From contig CM060174.1 of the NCBI GenBank assembly GCA_030549775.1, forward strand, positions 13,014,128 through 13,078,127: a stretch of DNA of 64,000 nt, given 5' to 3'. The stretch is from Tamarix chinensis (lineage: Eukaryota > Streptophyta > Magnoliopsida > Caryophyllales > Tamaricaceae). The notes below the pieces were generated by a model, which was not told the DNA's origin, did no database searches, and saw only the letters and a program-made list of their open reading frames with translations. The translations under genes were made by a program, and so were the position numbers. Of the stretch, positions 12,175 to 25,401 are shown one piece after another (within the stretch, counting starts at the first letter, position 1; each line of letters starts with the position of its first letter).

Positions 12175-12470
12175 AGGTAAGGTTATACATCAAAGCAAGT
12201 AAAAAATTCAGAGTTAGGTGCGCACACTAATTTATCTAATGTTGATGCTTCAGATATTGAAATTCGAGACATACAACCTATAGGCTAGAAAGAAGTGAAG
12301 CAAAAGGCTAAGGGGAAGACAAAAGAAAACAACATTTCAATTTTGGATGGTCATATGGAAATTGCATCAAAGAGGAATGTAATATTATAGCAAATGTTGG
12401 CATAAGCCGGCCGTAAATAGAAGGGTAGGGTTACATGAAGCCACGTGAAGGAAAAAGAACTATATATGAC
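12175..12470 (+). pseudogene. Harbinger ORF1 (MYB/SANT-like partner protein), C-terminal remnant
   Basis: One frame gives SELGAHTNLSNVDASDIEIR and then IQPIG, a stop, KEVKQKAKGKTKE. This resembles the conserved RPIGRKKAKxKxKGK tail of the NAM-associated/MYB-like protein encoded beside Harbinger transposases. In the family this DNA-binding partner helps bring the transposase to the element ends. Several stops are present and the N-terminal part is not recognisable, partly because LTR copy B is inserted just upstream. Its place before a Harbinger transposase in the same orientation supports the call. Confidence 0.55.
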
Positions 12471-12759
12471 TATAATTTAATATCACTAAACAACAAGTTA
12501 CAAATCATCAAATCTCTTACACAACATTTATAAGAAGGATAGTGGAGAATCTTTAATTTAAGTGCATTAGTCGTTATGTTTGGTGGTTTTTCTCCGTATT
12601 TTAATTATGCAACATTGTTGTAATGTATTGTTAAATTAATGTATTCGGTTATTTAGTAATGTTACTAAAATGTTGTGTATCTTTATCTTTATTTATGAGC
12701 GTTTGATTTATACAACGAATAATTATTACCAATTGATATTGTACCATTTGATTCCCTTT

Positions 12760-13440
12760 TACACTTAGCTGTCATGGTATTATCGTCTCAACAAATGTAA
12801 ATCAAATATGTGCACAAGTGATGTTATATTATATGATTCTTTCTTACACTTATTGCATTATGGTATTTTCTTTTGAACAAAACCAAATCAAATAATTCCA
12901 ATGTGATATTATATTGTTTGATTCTTACGCTTATCAAGTCATGTACCTCAACGAGTCCAAATCAAATACGCGTGCATGTGACATTATATTGGTTAATTCC
13001 TTCTTACACTTATCATATCACGATATTACCATCTCAACAAACCCAAACATGGCATGTTATATTGTTTAATTCCCTTTCACTCGTACCATGTCATGGCATT
13101 AACATCTCAACATACCCATATTAAATATGTGCTCATATGATATGGATATTGTATCGTTTGGTTCCCTCCTACACTTACCACATCGTGACATTATCATCTC
13201 AACATACCCAAATCAAATATGTGTGCATAAGATATTGTATCATTTGATTATTTCATACACTTATTGCATCATGATATTTTCATCTAAATAGACACAAATC
13301 AAATATGTGTGCATGTGATATTGTACTATTTGATCACCTCTTACACTTACAATAGCATGACATGATCATCTCTATAGACACAGATAAAATATATGCTCAT
13401 GTGATATTATACCATTTGATTCCCTCTTACACTTTTCTCA
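12760..13440 (+). repeat. About 85-bp tandem repeat between the Harbinger genes
   Basis: About eight diverged units, each with TTACACTTA, a CATGATATTATCATCTCAAC-like stretch, CAAATCAAATATGTG and GATATTGTATCATTTGATT. Anchors fall near 12760, 12845, 12925, 13008, 13077, 13170, 13257, 13342 and 13427. It is non-coding. Confidence 0.75.
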
Positions 13441-13449
13441 CTAGGCCTA

Positions 13450-13457
13450 TAAATAGA
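13450..13457 (+). promoter_or_regulatory. Possible promoter of the Harbinger transposase
   Basis: A TATAAATA-type box lies just after the minisatellite and about 110 bp before the transposase frame. Position is the only support. Confidence 0.3.
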
Positions 13458-13818
13458 TAACTCTTGCACATAGACACCCAAAACCTACCTTCCTAAAAAA
13501 AGAAGGAAAATATGTAATTGCTCCCATCACATATTATTTAGAGAATTATCCATCCCTAGCCAATTAATAATGTTAATTGATTCATCATCTAATGATTCCA
13601 CGGCTATTGAAGATGTACTTGTTGCTGAAGCAGTGAATACCACACTAGAAGATTGTATGGGTAAATATGATAGGACAAATCGCAGTAGAACAAAATGACA
13701 TTGTTACATCGAATGGGGGCATGAAGAAGGTCATCAACAATTATATTATGATTATTTTTTTAATAATGCAATATAGAACAATAGATTTTTTTATCATAGA
13801 TTTAGAATGAGAAAACCC

Positions 13819-14256
13819 GATGGATTAATATATAATCTCATGACAGAGCTAATTCATCATACAATAACATAACGCAGAAGCATATATGAATCTATAATGT
13901 GGGAATCACTATACTCCGTCTTGTTAGGAATAATAACTGATCGAAATGATTGTGGTCTTATGGATCAAACACAAACTCATCGATTTCTATTAACTAATAA
14001 GAATCAAATAGAATAAAGTATATGATGATTCAAGGACCACGACCCTATATATAGAAAACTAACCTTTTATCTATCAGGTTACTGTAGTTCGGCCCATCAA
14101 CAATGTAGAATACCCAAATTCTCTACACATATGGGTCCACATTTAATTAGATACATTAAGCCCAAATAAATTATACATAAATATTATCACTTATATACAG
14201 ACTTAATTTATACGGTAACCCGCAATTCGTATCATTCACGTATAAAAAACCCAATA
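13819..14256 (-). repeat. 3' LTR of the copia element
   Basis: It aligns with 19982-20425 through shared stretches such as GTGGGAATCAC, CCCTATATATAGA, TTAGATACATTA and ATCATTCACGTATAAA. On the minus strand it starts TATTGGG, a decayed TGTTGGG. The purine tract AAATGGGAGAT (minus strand, 14257-14267) adjoins it. Confidence 0.75.
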
Positions 14257-14267
14257 ATCTCCCATTT
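14257..14267 (-). other. Polypurine tract of the copia element
   Basis: The minus strand reads AAATGGGAGAT immediately before the 3' LTR, the usual plus-strand primer form for plant copia elements. Confidence 0.6.
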
Positions 14268-14689
14268 GGGCTATATGTGTGACCTTATAACCATGAATTG
14301 CAAAATAACCAAATGAGATTAATATTTTTATCACTGTGAACTGTATTTATAACCAGTCTAGTCTATTAGCCACACTAACATAGTAACAAAGTGGCTTTTG
14401 TTGTATTTTTTGGTGACTAGACCTTCAACGGTCACACATTCAGATATAACTAAATGATATGGATCAAGATGTGGAATTGTGGCATGAAAAATTCATGTAA
14501 TATGATATCAACATAGCTATTTCCAACTGGTCCATCTTAAAACTTTAGTGAAATCAAATCTGAAACAAATATAAAAGGAAACAAGCTAAAACTCTATTTT
14601 TGTAGAAAAACATATGGTTAAAATGTTCGTAGGCCAAAATAAAGTATTCATACATAAAGAAAATGAAGTAATACACTCCCACTGAAACT

Positions 14690-17600
14690 AAACATCATCA
14701 ACTAACATAAACACCCTTACGAGCAACATGCTTGAGAAATTGTTTGGGTGGTAAAGCCTTAGCGAGTCGATCCTTGTATATGCTATCGTGGAGTCTGTAT
14801 TGATGTGCTCTGTAGACAATTTCCTTTCTACACTTTCTTTTTAATATTTAATATTGATATTTTTCAAATTCATACAACTTAGGTTGTTATTGGAATACTA
14901 AACTTCACCTTACTGTTACATAACATCTTAAGTGGTATTTTAATACGGTCAACTATACGTATCATTGTGACAAAATTTTATAGCCATACCGCAAGTGGAA
15001 GCCATATAACGTGCTACAAATTCTGCTGTCATAGTGAAAGTGGTCATAACTATCTGCGTAACACTCTTCCAAGAAATAACACCTCTAGTCATCAGAAAAA
15101 TAAAACCTAATGTAGACTTCATACTATCTTGGCATTCGACAAATTTAGAGTTAGAATATCCTACGGCCTCAAGCTTGTATGACCTTTAATATGTGAGCAT
15201 GTAGTATTTTATTTTTTGTAAGTGCTGCATGACTCATTTGGCTGTTGTCTAATGGTCGAGTTCTAGATTACTTTGATATTCGTCAATCATCCGAGTGATG
15301 TATGCAATATTCAAACATGTACACACTTGAGCATGAATTAGACTTCTCAATTCTAAATCATAGGAAACACTCTGCATTTACTTTATTTCAAGTTCATTCT
15401 CAGTCTCATTTAGCAATAGGGATGTTTTATGGTTTGCATTCTCTATAGCATATCGCTTGAGAACCCTTTCGACATAAGCCTTTTGTAATAGCCCTATAAT
15501 ACTTCGAGAACGATCCCGATGTATCTCTATACCCAATATAAAATAGGCACTACCAAGATCATTCATTTCAAAATTCTTAGCTAGAAATTTCTTCGTCTCA
15601 CGTAACAAACCTATGTCATTCCATGTTAACAATATGTCACGAACATACATAACCAGAAATATATATTTACTCCCACATAACTTATGGTATACACATTCAT
15701 CTTAAAACCAAGAGAGGTGATAACCTAATGAAATGTAAAATATCATTGTTAAGACACTTGCTTGAACCTATGTGTGGAATTCTTAAGTTTGAAAACGATT
15801 TGGGTCTCTTGACACAAAGTTTTCAAGTTGTACCATATAGATTTTTTCCTTAATGTCACCATTAAGAAAAGTAATATTAACATCCATCTGATGTAACTCA
15901 CAATTAAAATGTGCCACTAATGTCATAATTACTCTTAAAGAATATTTAAAGGAGACTAGAGAGAAAGTATCTTTAAAATATTCTCCTTGTTTTTTTGTAA
16001 AGCCTCTAGCAACAAGACATACCTTATATCTCTTCATAGTGAACTTTATATCCCTTTTAGTGTTAAATGTCTATTTGCGACCAATGAGTTTCTTTCTCTC
16101 GAACAATGGGATAATATCCCATACATCATTATCCATTGTGGAATTTATTTCCTCATTCATGTTATCAATCCACCTTTGATAATTTGAACTTTCTATGACA
16201 TGACGGGAGTTAATTAGATCATCTTCTATTGCCCCAATACTTACATCATGTTCTAAGAGAAATGCAAAGTAATCATTTGGAATATCACTTTTATTTTCTT
16301 TGGTGTATCTCCTTAGCTTTTGAGGTCGTTGAGTTTATTCTTATGGAAAAATCACATCATTCTCAATAGGTGGTTATTAGAAATTATGCTGCACAAGGTA
16401 TTGATTTGCCTCCTGATTAATGGTAGGTGCAAAGACTTGCACATAGTTAGAGACAAAGGTAGGAATTGTAATCGATTCCTCCTCAGAGACAATGTCCCTA
16501 ACCTTACGTCTTCCCCGAAGCTCAACATCCTCAAAGAACATGGTAGTTCTTGTCTCAAAAATTGACTTAAATATGGGATTATAGAACTTATAACTCTTTG
16601 ATTGCTCAAAGTAACCAATAAAATAACTATAATCATTTTGGAATCTAATATTTTTTTCATGTGGCTTATATGGCCTAATCTCACCTAGACATCCCCAAAC
16701 ACGAAAATGCTTCATACTATGCTTTTTGTCCGTTAAAAGCTAGTAAAGTGTTTTAGTAGCTTCTTTAGTTGGTACTCTATTTAGAATGTAAGTTTTTTCC
16801 TTTAATTCTTCTCCCCTAAGTGACCCTGGTAAGGTAGAATGACTAATCATACTCCTTACCATGTCATTAAAAGTTTGGTTTCATATTTCTGCTACGCCAT
16901 TCACGTTAGGAGATCCTGGCATGGTGTACTGTGGGACGATTTCACACTCCTATAGGAATCTAGAAAATGATCATGGAAATTATTCACCTAAACCGACATG
17001 TCTTCCATAGTATTCACCACCACTGTCGAATCTAACACACTTCACCCTTTTGTTGAGTTGATTCTCAACTTCAAGCTTATAAGATTTGAACACATCCAAT
17101 GATTGTGAATTTTCATGATTTAGATTCAAGTATCCATAATGTGAGTAATCGTCTATGAATTATATAAAATTTTGTTGACCATTCTAAGAACCCGTAGGAA
17201 ATGATCCACATATATCCATGTGAATTAATTTAAGACACTTGAAGATCTATTTTCACTTGATCTATTTATTTTGGTATGTTTTTCCTTAACACATTCAGCA
17301 TAATTATTTAAATATGTAAATTCAGGGGAATATAAAATCTCATGAAGCACAAGCCTCTCAATTCTTCCATTTAAGATATGACCTAAGCACTTATGCCATA
17401 ATGACGTCAAAATTTCTTTACTTAATTTATGTTTAGTACCACATGATTCTACGTGAAAGGTTTTATGATATAAAGTGATGACATCAAGCATATATAGTAT
17501 ATCATATGTACACAATGAACCAATACCAGTAACACTTGAATTTAAATGAAATACTAGATTTATATTTCCGAATGAATAATAATAACTGAATTTGTCCAAT

Positions 17601-18573
17601 GAGGAAAAATAAACCAAATTTTGTTTAAAAGATGGTACAATTAAAGTATTTTTCAAATTAAAATAATGATTTATTTCTAAAAATAACATAAAAGTGTCAA
17701 TCGCTTCAATTGTTGCTGCCTTGCCATCTCCTACATAGACATGTCTTTCACCATCATTTGACTTTCAGTAGCTCATGAAACCCTACATAAAAACATTTAT
17801 GTAAATAGTAGCACCAGAATCTAACCACCGAGTTTTTCTAGGTACTAAAGCTAAATTAAACTTAGAATAGACCAAAGCAAGAATTGTACCATTCTTTGCG
17901 TGCCATGTATGATACTTTTGACAATACTTCATAACATATTCAGTATTTTTGCTAAAGAAGCAGCTGTATTTTGCCTTCTACTATTTCTCTTGGACCGGAC
18001 CCTTAGGAGAAACTTCAATATTTCTTCTTATGCCTTAACTTTCAAGGGTAAATACTAGATGAGCACTCTTAGTCCTATCTTACTTGAATATTTCTTCTTC
18101 ACACACGCAATATAAAATGAACTCATTAAGAGTCTATCTCTCCTTTTGGCAACTATAACTGACCTTAAATTGATTAAATTGTGCTGGAAGGTACTAAATA
18201 CACAAGTAAGTCATCTGACAACTCAAGCTTTAGTGCTTTAAGTTTTGAAGGAACGTTAGGCATCTTCATGATGTACTTCCTTATATTTCCTTTATCTCTA
18301 TACTTCAATGAAATTAAGCATTGCAAAAGAGTGTTTTTTTTAGCCTTATCAATATTTACAAAAAAAAAATTCAATTTTGATAAGAAATTCCTTAGCATCA
18401 GTGATTTCATCAGAGAATCTAACCCTAAAAGCCTTTGGAATATTGTGCTTAATGATCACAAGGCCCATGCAATTAGAGCGATTCTACTTCTCAAAGTTTC
18501 TCTTCTCATCAGATAAACTTTTAGCCATTAGATCAGTGGGTTTCACTAATTGAAGTGTATGGTCTAGATCCAT
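14690..18573 (-). pseudogene. copia gag-pol polyprotein, degenerate
   Basis: Read leftward from ATG at 18573. The gag region (18573-18170) contains YRDKGNIRKYIMKM and LKALKLELSDDLLVYLV. The protease-to-GAG_pre-integrase region (17690-17225) includes LWHKCLGHILNGRIERLV. The integrase core (about 17220-16720) keeps MDICG and FDSGGEYYG. Its C-terminal part (16715-16377) begins HFRVWGCLGEIRPYKPHEK. Reverse transcriptase (16037-15378) has KVCLVARGFTKKQG and YFILGIEI. The catalytic box reads YVRD where YVDD is expected, so an essential aspartate is lost. An RNase H relic (SKFVECQDSMKSTLGF, WKSVTQIV) follows to about 14960, and the recognisable tail ends near 14690. Many stops and frameshifts are present. 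Confidence 0.85.
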
Positions 18574-19981
18574 TTAGCCATGAACAAGTAAAACGCTTTC
18601 CTTCCATTCCTTAAAATTATTCTCATCTAGCATGGGAATAGAACTTAAATTGGCAGATATTGAAGTAGCAGGCGTAGCTATATAAAAAATATAACAATTA
18701 CATAAATATATATGATCACAAAAAAAATTCATAATAGGCAATCAATAAATTTAAATAATATCAATCCTATCATAAGAAACCGATGTAACATTAATATCAA
18801 GTAATTTGATTGTAATATTAATTACAGGTGGTGTTTTTGTTGTAGTGATCAAATACTAGTAATAAAGGCATGTCGGATAAAAATATTAAATATAGCCTTA
18901 TTATTATTACAATAAAATTAATGCCAACTAACATATACAAAAGGTCCACACAATAATTTATTATATTAGAATAAAATAAATATCTAATTAAATTAATCAG
19001 ACTAATTAATCACTTGATTATTATTATTTGTATTATTATTATTTTATTAAAATAATATAAAATTAATTAGTATCAAATTAATAGTCCAAAAGTACCAAAA
19101 TTGAAAATCGGATTAAAAATAACCAAAAGGTCTTTTTGATTGAGCACGAATTTTGAATGCACTCTTAAATAATTTGTTATATTTTAATGGTGTAATGGTG
19201 CCTATAAGCTAATTGTTAAATTTTAATATTTGAAAGATGAAGTTTAATTTGTAGTTAATCTTCCATTAATTACCAATTATTACCAATGAATTGATTATCC
19301 AACCCACCATCATTTCCTCGTCTATTTTATTAAAATAATAATAATAAAGTAAAAGAAGGCATGTAACTCTATCTGTTACACACAAAGTAAAAGTAAAAAT
19401 ATAACTATCAGTTGACTACCATAATCGCTAAACCCAACCCTAACTTTCCTTAAACCATCGGTGCACTACCCCAACGTCACCGCCGGTAGAAGCCAACACA
19501 ACAAAACCAGCACAATAGCCTACTGAAGATTCCCAACATTAATAACTTTCCTACTAATGGGTACCGACAACCAACAAAACCAAACTAGTTACAATAGGGG
19601 CCTAAATTAGATGTAGTGGGACTAGATCTAACCAAATAAAATCTCTACATAAATTAAACAAACAGATAAAACAAATTTGATATGTAATTTTAATTACTGG
19701 ATAAGATAATAGTAATTCAGTCTCACTTTCAAATTGATCGAAAGGTTATGACGCCACTAAATCAACAACATGAATTGAAAGACCAAACTTGACCGACCGA
19801 TAACAAATCAAGTTAAGTAATAAACAATATAATAGATTTAATCCATGTATCCAAAAAAATTAGATTGATTAAAAATAAAAACCAAATATAAATTAGATTT
19901 GATTTAAAAATAATATCAAATAAGTAATATAAAATTAAATCATGATACTACTTGATAAATTAATATATAATATTTAGATCC

Positions 19982-20425
19982 GATGGGATCCCATGCTAAT
20001 TCATCAAGATTCATATAATAACGTAATGTGGAAGTATACCTAGATACATAAAGTGGGAATCACCATACTCCATTATGTTTGGGACACTAATTGACTTGTG
20101 GTTCTATGGTATTCTGGATTAGACACACACTCGTCGATTCCTATTGACCGATGAGAATCGAATAGGATGAAGTATATGTGACCCAATAACTATAACCCTA
20201 TATATAGACAACTAATATATTATCTATCAAGCTATTCTAGTTTGGGCCATCAACAATCTAGAATACCTAAAATTTTCTACATATACTGGTTCACGTCTAA
20301 TTAGATACATTACACCCAAATAATTTATACATAAATACAATCACTTATATACGAGCTTAATTTATGCAACAACACACACTTTGTATCATTCACGTATAAA
20401 TCTAATGTTAGATAATAACCTAATA
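19982..20425 (-). repeat. 5' LTR of the copia element
   Basis: Partner of 13819-14256. The adjoining internal bases on the minus strand contain TGGGATCCCATC, a poor match to the tRNA-Met primer site, so the primer site is decayed or differs. Confidence 0.7.
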
Positions 20426-20854
20426 GACCCTTATTTCCTTAGGTTGTTAAATCAATTACTAATCATTGTTCATATTTTCAAATGATACACGATGAAATTG
20501 GTAGAAGTGGGTTTTCTCCATTGTAAAAATGCACTGCAATGATACGCATGTTGGTACATGGAATACTTGCTAATTACGTAGACAAATATGTGGGTATTGG
20601 AGAATCCACAACTCTCAACTACCTAGGGTATTTCGTTTGGGTTGTGATTGAATTATTTACTTCCTAGTACTTAAGAAGGCTCAATGGAAATGATATTTAA
20701 TGCCTCATTGAAATGGGTAAAAGATGTGGCTTTCTTGGTATGATGAGAAGTATAAATTATATGTATTTGGAGTGGAATAACCGACACATTGCCAAGGTTA
20801 ATCCTATACAGTCGGAGGCTCCTTGAAAAAGTTAAATTGGGGCCCTACTTTTGT

Positions 20855-21508
20855 TTCATCGTTAAAGTTTAACCCTATCATATTTTCTTTCCTTCAATTT
20901 TAAAGGCTAAAAGGATACAGAGATGTAAAAAGAAACCATAAAACAACAACAATACAATGGCTAAGTGCCATCTCCGTAGCTTGATATAGTATGTTACTCT
21001 ATAAGAAAGGAGGTAAAAGATTATGCATTGCCATACTTATTGGAAAATTAATATAGGAATAGTATAAAAATAAATAAATAAATCATTATTAACAGTCGAT
21101 AATGATAAGAACAAGAACGAGTAACTTAGCAGTCATGATTTGGAAAATATATATGACCAAATAATAGTTAATATCCAAACCCAATAAATATATGTTGTGT
21201 CCTAATTTTCTTTTTCTCGTGAAATAACTCATGCACTATCCTTGTAAGACACATATAAAGTGTATTTGATTTAAGTTATACAAATTAACTTTATACTAGT
21301 AACTAATATCAAAAGGTAGATACATTAATTTATAACTCATACTAATTAAAACTTCTAAGAGCAAAATATTTAATTAATAAAAAATATTAATTAAATATTT
21401 TTTTGATAAATGAATTGATTAGTAACTAATTACTTTTGATCTTTGTATCATTTTAGCCTTTAACATCGAAGGAAAGAAAAGACGACAGGGTTAAACTTTA
21501 ACGATGAA
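20855..21508. mobile_element. Non-autonomous DNA transposon with about 70-bp inverted ends
   Basis: The left arm (20855-20924) begins TTCATCGTTAAAGTTTAACC. The right arm (21438-21508) is its reverse complement with about ten mismatches, ending GGTTAAACTTTAACGATGAA. The roughly 510 bp between them is AT-rich and non-coding. Long, well-kept inverted ends suggest a Mutator-like or similar MITE, but I found no clear target duplication, so the superfamily is open. It lies just right of the Harbinger remnant and may have cut off its C-terminal half. Confidence 0.65.
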
Positions 21509-21529
21509 TCATAATAACTAAGTTTAATA

Positions 21530-22835
21530 TTAAACATGTCATGATAATTTATTCACCATCATCAAATTCATAATATCGTTTATACATAATAATTAAGTTT
21601 TCTCCCAAAATTACCTTTACCCTCCATCACTTCTACACTTTTCATGATAATTTATCCCTTCATTTTTATATTATTATATACCAAATATCCTCTCTATTTT
21701 CTCCTTAATTTCAAGTACCATCATCAAACTCATCATCCGCCATTTATAACCTTCCATGCTTCTACATTAACATCTTTTAGGTTCATTCTTCATCTCCTTT
21801 CTCTCGACTTATTTTCCAACACTTTTCCCTTGAGTTTTATCAAAGTTTTCCCGGGTATTTTAAAGGTATTAGAGGACTTAAGAGTCGGTCTTGATTCTAC
21901 ATCTTTTCTTGTTAATTCGGAGCAAACTAAAGGTAGGACTATTGGTCTACTACATATAAGCATGGGTTAATATGTTTGGTTGATTATTTGTGAGTCTTGG
22001 TTGACCATGGAATTCCATCCATATTGGGTTTTTTTTTATCCCTTGAGGGTTTGGTTAAATTTATGGTCTCATTGTAATTTGTGGATTAGCTTGATATATA
22101 TCATGTTGCCATTTGATAATCCTACGCATAAGTTATTTTTGAATTAAGCTTAGGTTGATTTATTGGTTTTTGATTCTATGATTGTTTCTTTAAATTTATT
22201 ATACCATGCTATAGATTTGCTATTATAGATAATATCTTATATTTAACTTGTTTAAATCCATGCATGTTTGATATGATTTTTAGTTCAAAGAAAGTTTAGA
22301 GGCTTTAGGTAAGATTCAGGCGTTTGATGATTTCTAGGATGTATTTATCATATGGTTGTATCATAATGATCCTTATAATTTTTTTTATCAACTCTGGGAT
22401 ATGTCATGTTAATCAATAATCAAGTTTTGGAAAGTATTATTTTTTTATTAAAATTTTCAAAGCTTTAGAATATTCCTAGTTTGTTCATTGTGTTTTTTGT
22501 TATATTCAAATTCTTATTGGCTAACGATGCCCTAATTATCATAGGTATAGTTTAATCATGATTTTTGTTGATAAAACATAAAATGACTAAAATACCCTAA
22601 AAGGCTTTAGTGGGCTTTAAGAGTCAAAGATTGACCTTAACCTTTGATGTTTGGCCATTTTACCATCATGGATTGTGCTTCTAGATTAATAGTAATTTAC
22701 GACAATAAAATATTTTTTAGGTTTTTGTGTTTAAGGTTCTTTGCATAAGGTAACGTTTTTTTTGTTCGTAAATAGTGATTTTCGTGAATAATGAACTTTT
22801 CTAAATTTGATGCATGATCTGGTTTGAACTTGGTT

Positions 22836-22878
<43 letters not shown>

Positions 22879-23194
22879 TTTTACTTTAGTAGTTGATTCT
22901 GAACACTTGTGCAAGGATTTGTTGAGATTTTATGTGTGAACCTTTATATTCCTTAGTGAATAATTAATTATTCTTGAATAAAATACTAATTATTAAGATT
23001 TTAAGATCTTGAATTGGGAGTAGGATACTCTTTAGGGTTATTTGCTCTAGAGATGATGTAAGAGCCCTCGATTTTGTTTGGTTTCACTGGTGTACCTTAT
23101 TACCCCAATAAGGTCCAAATCTACTTTATAGGTCACCTTTATGCCTTGTAAGGGGTATCTGCAACAAGTTAATAACCCTAGATTTTATAACATT
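21530..23194 (+). mobile_element. LTR-like non-coding block (F0), left part
   Basis: No gene is seen. It resembles 27900-29290 over long stretches: both contain GATCCTACGCAT, AAATTTGATGC, CTAAAATACCC plus AAAAGGCT, and a later TTAAGGTTCT. A variant of the LTR block ACTAATTATTAAG occurs at 22984. It is probably part of a long LTR into which block F was inserted at 23195, continuing after 27615. Confidence 0.45.
22840..22874. repeat. TA microsatellite
   Basis: A pure AT dinucleotide run of about 35 bp. Confidence 0.95.
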
Positions 23195-25401
23195 TGTTTT
23201 TGGGTGTTTAGCCATTTTATTCAAAACTAACCCACAAACCTTAGCTGGATTATTTATCAATAATCTTTTACCTACAACCCAAATAACTTCTTTAGAAAAA
23301 TCCTGATTATTTTTATCTTTTTTCTTCCTATTAAAATAATCTCGAATTGAATTTTTTTTGATATATTTTCTACCTGGAACCCTAAACTATCCAAAATAAA
23401 TCTAAAACTAAAATAAAAATTTCCCACTCTACCTTACCATTTTTACCCACTTATTTACCCATTGCGTTCCCCATTGTCCTTCCCCAATCACTCTCCCTAC
23501 CATCTCCTTACCTCACACAACACACCTATACCCCTCACCCATCAAGCCATGCCCCTCGACTACCTTTGTCACCCTACCCCTCTTTACCAAGCCATGCCCC
23601 ATCATCATCACTTCCCTCACCAACTAACTCACTCTACATGTATATATTTACATACCCCCATGCACCTCCCCCCCCTCTCTCTTTTCCTTGTTCAAGCCTA
23701 GCATACCCTTTCCTATCTCAAACCAGTTTTTCCCTCTAGCCATCAGGCACAACCAAACACTACTCTTCTCAACACCACCATCCCAGTAGAACCATTTTTG
23801 ACGTCTTCTTTTTCTTCTTCTTCTTCATCACCATCTCCCTCTTCTTCTTCTTCTTCTTCTTATTCTTCTTATTTTTCTCCTCCTCCTCTAATGCCCCGTA
23901 TTTCTTTCTATTCCCCCCTATGAAAAATGTTATCATTCCTTATCTCTTACTATTGTTACCCCCTTCATAACACATCCTTAGGCAATGATAGAAATTTCAT
24001 TGCTCCCCCATTCGCTTTAGCACCTCCCTTTGTAGGTCACCACCCACCTTTAACCAATATTTCTTCAACCAACCACCCACTTCATCACCTTATATTGCAA
24101 CTCCTTCTTCCTACATTACCATATCCAACCCAACTCCTCCTAGCTTAGCCATCCCTATAACAACCTAGCACCTCCCCATCCTCGTCCGTCAACTAGCCAA
24201 CCAAGCCCAACACACCCTTCCAACATTAGCCACCACTAGGTCGTGCCTCCCTCGACCTCACCATCATAGCCACTACCGCCCATAGCCATCACCCTTCCTC
24301 CTTAGCCAAACTAGCCAACCCACCTTTCCCAGCTCAACCCCCTTATTTTTGCATGAGCTCACGCTGCACATGCAACGTGTGGAGAAATATTTTGGTTTTA
24401 ATAATTTTAATACTTATTTTAATAAGTAAGGGTATTTTTGTAATTTTAGAAAATAAATATTTTATTACTATAAAGATTATTTTATTTATTAAATACTAAA
24501 GGTATTATTTTTACGTACAAAGGTTTGATTAGTGAGACCTTATAAATTTAGCAGGATACCATTAATTAGCACTTTTGCTAAAATTCATGTAACTTTTATA
24601 TTTTACTAAAATGGTAAATATCGTATGATAGCACGTTATGGTTTTGTATCTAGAATACATTAAGCATGATTCATTATGCTAAAATTATGTGTTATTTGTT
24701 GTATTATGAAAATCAGTAAAAAAATTCATGTTATCATATGTAAAATATTTTGGGTACAAAAGTATGGCAAAAATGATACTTCAAGAGTATATATGACATT
24801 TACGTGGAAACACGATTGGTCGAGCATACTTAGATATATTTATGGAATAGTAATTATGGATATGTGCCCTAAGGGTAATATGATCATTTTATGTGTATTA
24901 TAATATTTATATTGAAAAACATGTTTGGTGTATATTATATGTTGTTGAGCATGAGATTTTGTGATCATGGATGTATTAGATAGGTATGCTAGGGTTTTAT
25001 ATACAAACGTTTGAATAAGAGCAAAGTGGTAATTCGGCTTATCTACTAATTTTTTTACAAGATAAATAATTAAATTAGTATGTTTTAGCCTTTTTATGTT
25101 AATTTAATAGATGACATGGATTTAGTAATTAAAGAATATGCTAATGTGGTAATTTTGATCTCAGGAGCATTTTGGTTATTTTTGGCTTAATGCACCTAGA
25201 TGTGAATAATTGAGCATAGGATAACCTTAGTATTTTTTTATAACTAGCCGTGGTAATGATCTTGTTTATGATTGTCTCTGAATAATTGAAAATGAGCAAA
25301 ATGGTTAATTATGAATATTTGAGCTATGTGATTTATATGCAATTCTGTAGTCACCTTAATAAAATACTAATCCTTAAAGTGAAAGATCTCAAGATCGAGA
25401 A

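Larger units (their letters stand above)
13819..20425 (-). mobile_element. Ty1/copia retrotransposon, degenerate, nested in Harbinger
   Basis: Two similar LTRs of about 440 bp bound a minus-strand gag-pol relic. The flanking host bases read AACCC (13814-13818) and GACCC (20426-20430), a likely diverged 5-bp duplication, and removing the element rejoins the transposase frame at an Arg-Pro pair. LTR divergence and many stops indicate an old insertion. A stretch of about 1.4 kb between gag and the right LTR (18574-19981) is AT-rich with no recognised coding sequence. The outer edge of the left LTR is uncertain by about 30 bp. Confidence 0.8.
13565..20815 (+). pseudogene. PIF/Harbinger transposase, split by a copia element
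   Basis: The left part (13565-13818) reads DSSSNDSTAIEDVL, then YIEWGHEEGHQQLYYDYF and FRMRKP, matching the N-terminus of plant Harbinger (nuclease-fold) transposases. The right part starts at 20426: VVKSITNHCSYF, then KCTAMIRMLVHGILANYVD, YVGIGESTTLNYL, GNDI and a GFLGMMRSINYMYLEW box. In intact members a box of this type (typically GMLGSIDCMHWEW) carries the first catalytic aspartate; here that residue reads N. The C-terminal half with the remaining DDE residues is not found after about 20815. In-frame stops confirm it is dead. The gap between the parts is the copia element. Confidence 0.8.

Noticed and set aside
12760..13440. Regularly spaced repeats, possible CRISPR-like array
   Set aside because: Units are contiguous and diverged, with no distinct spacers, in plant nuclear DNA. 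It is a minisatellite.
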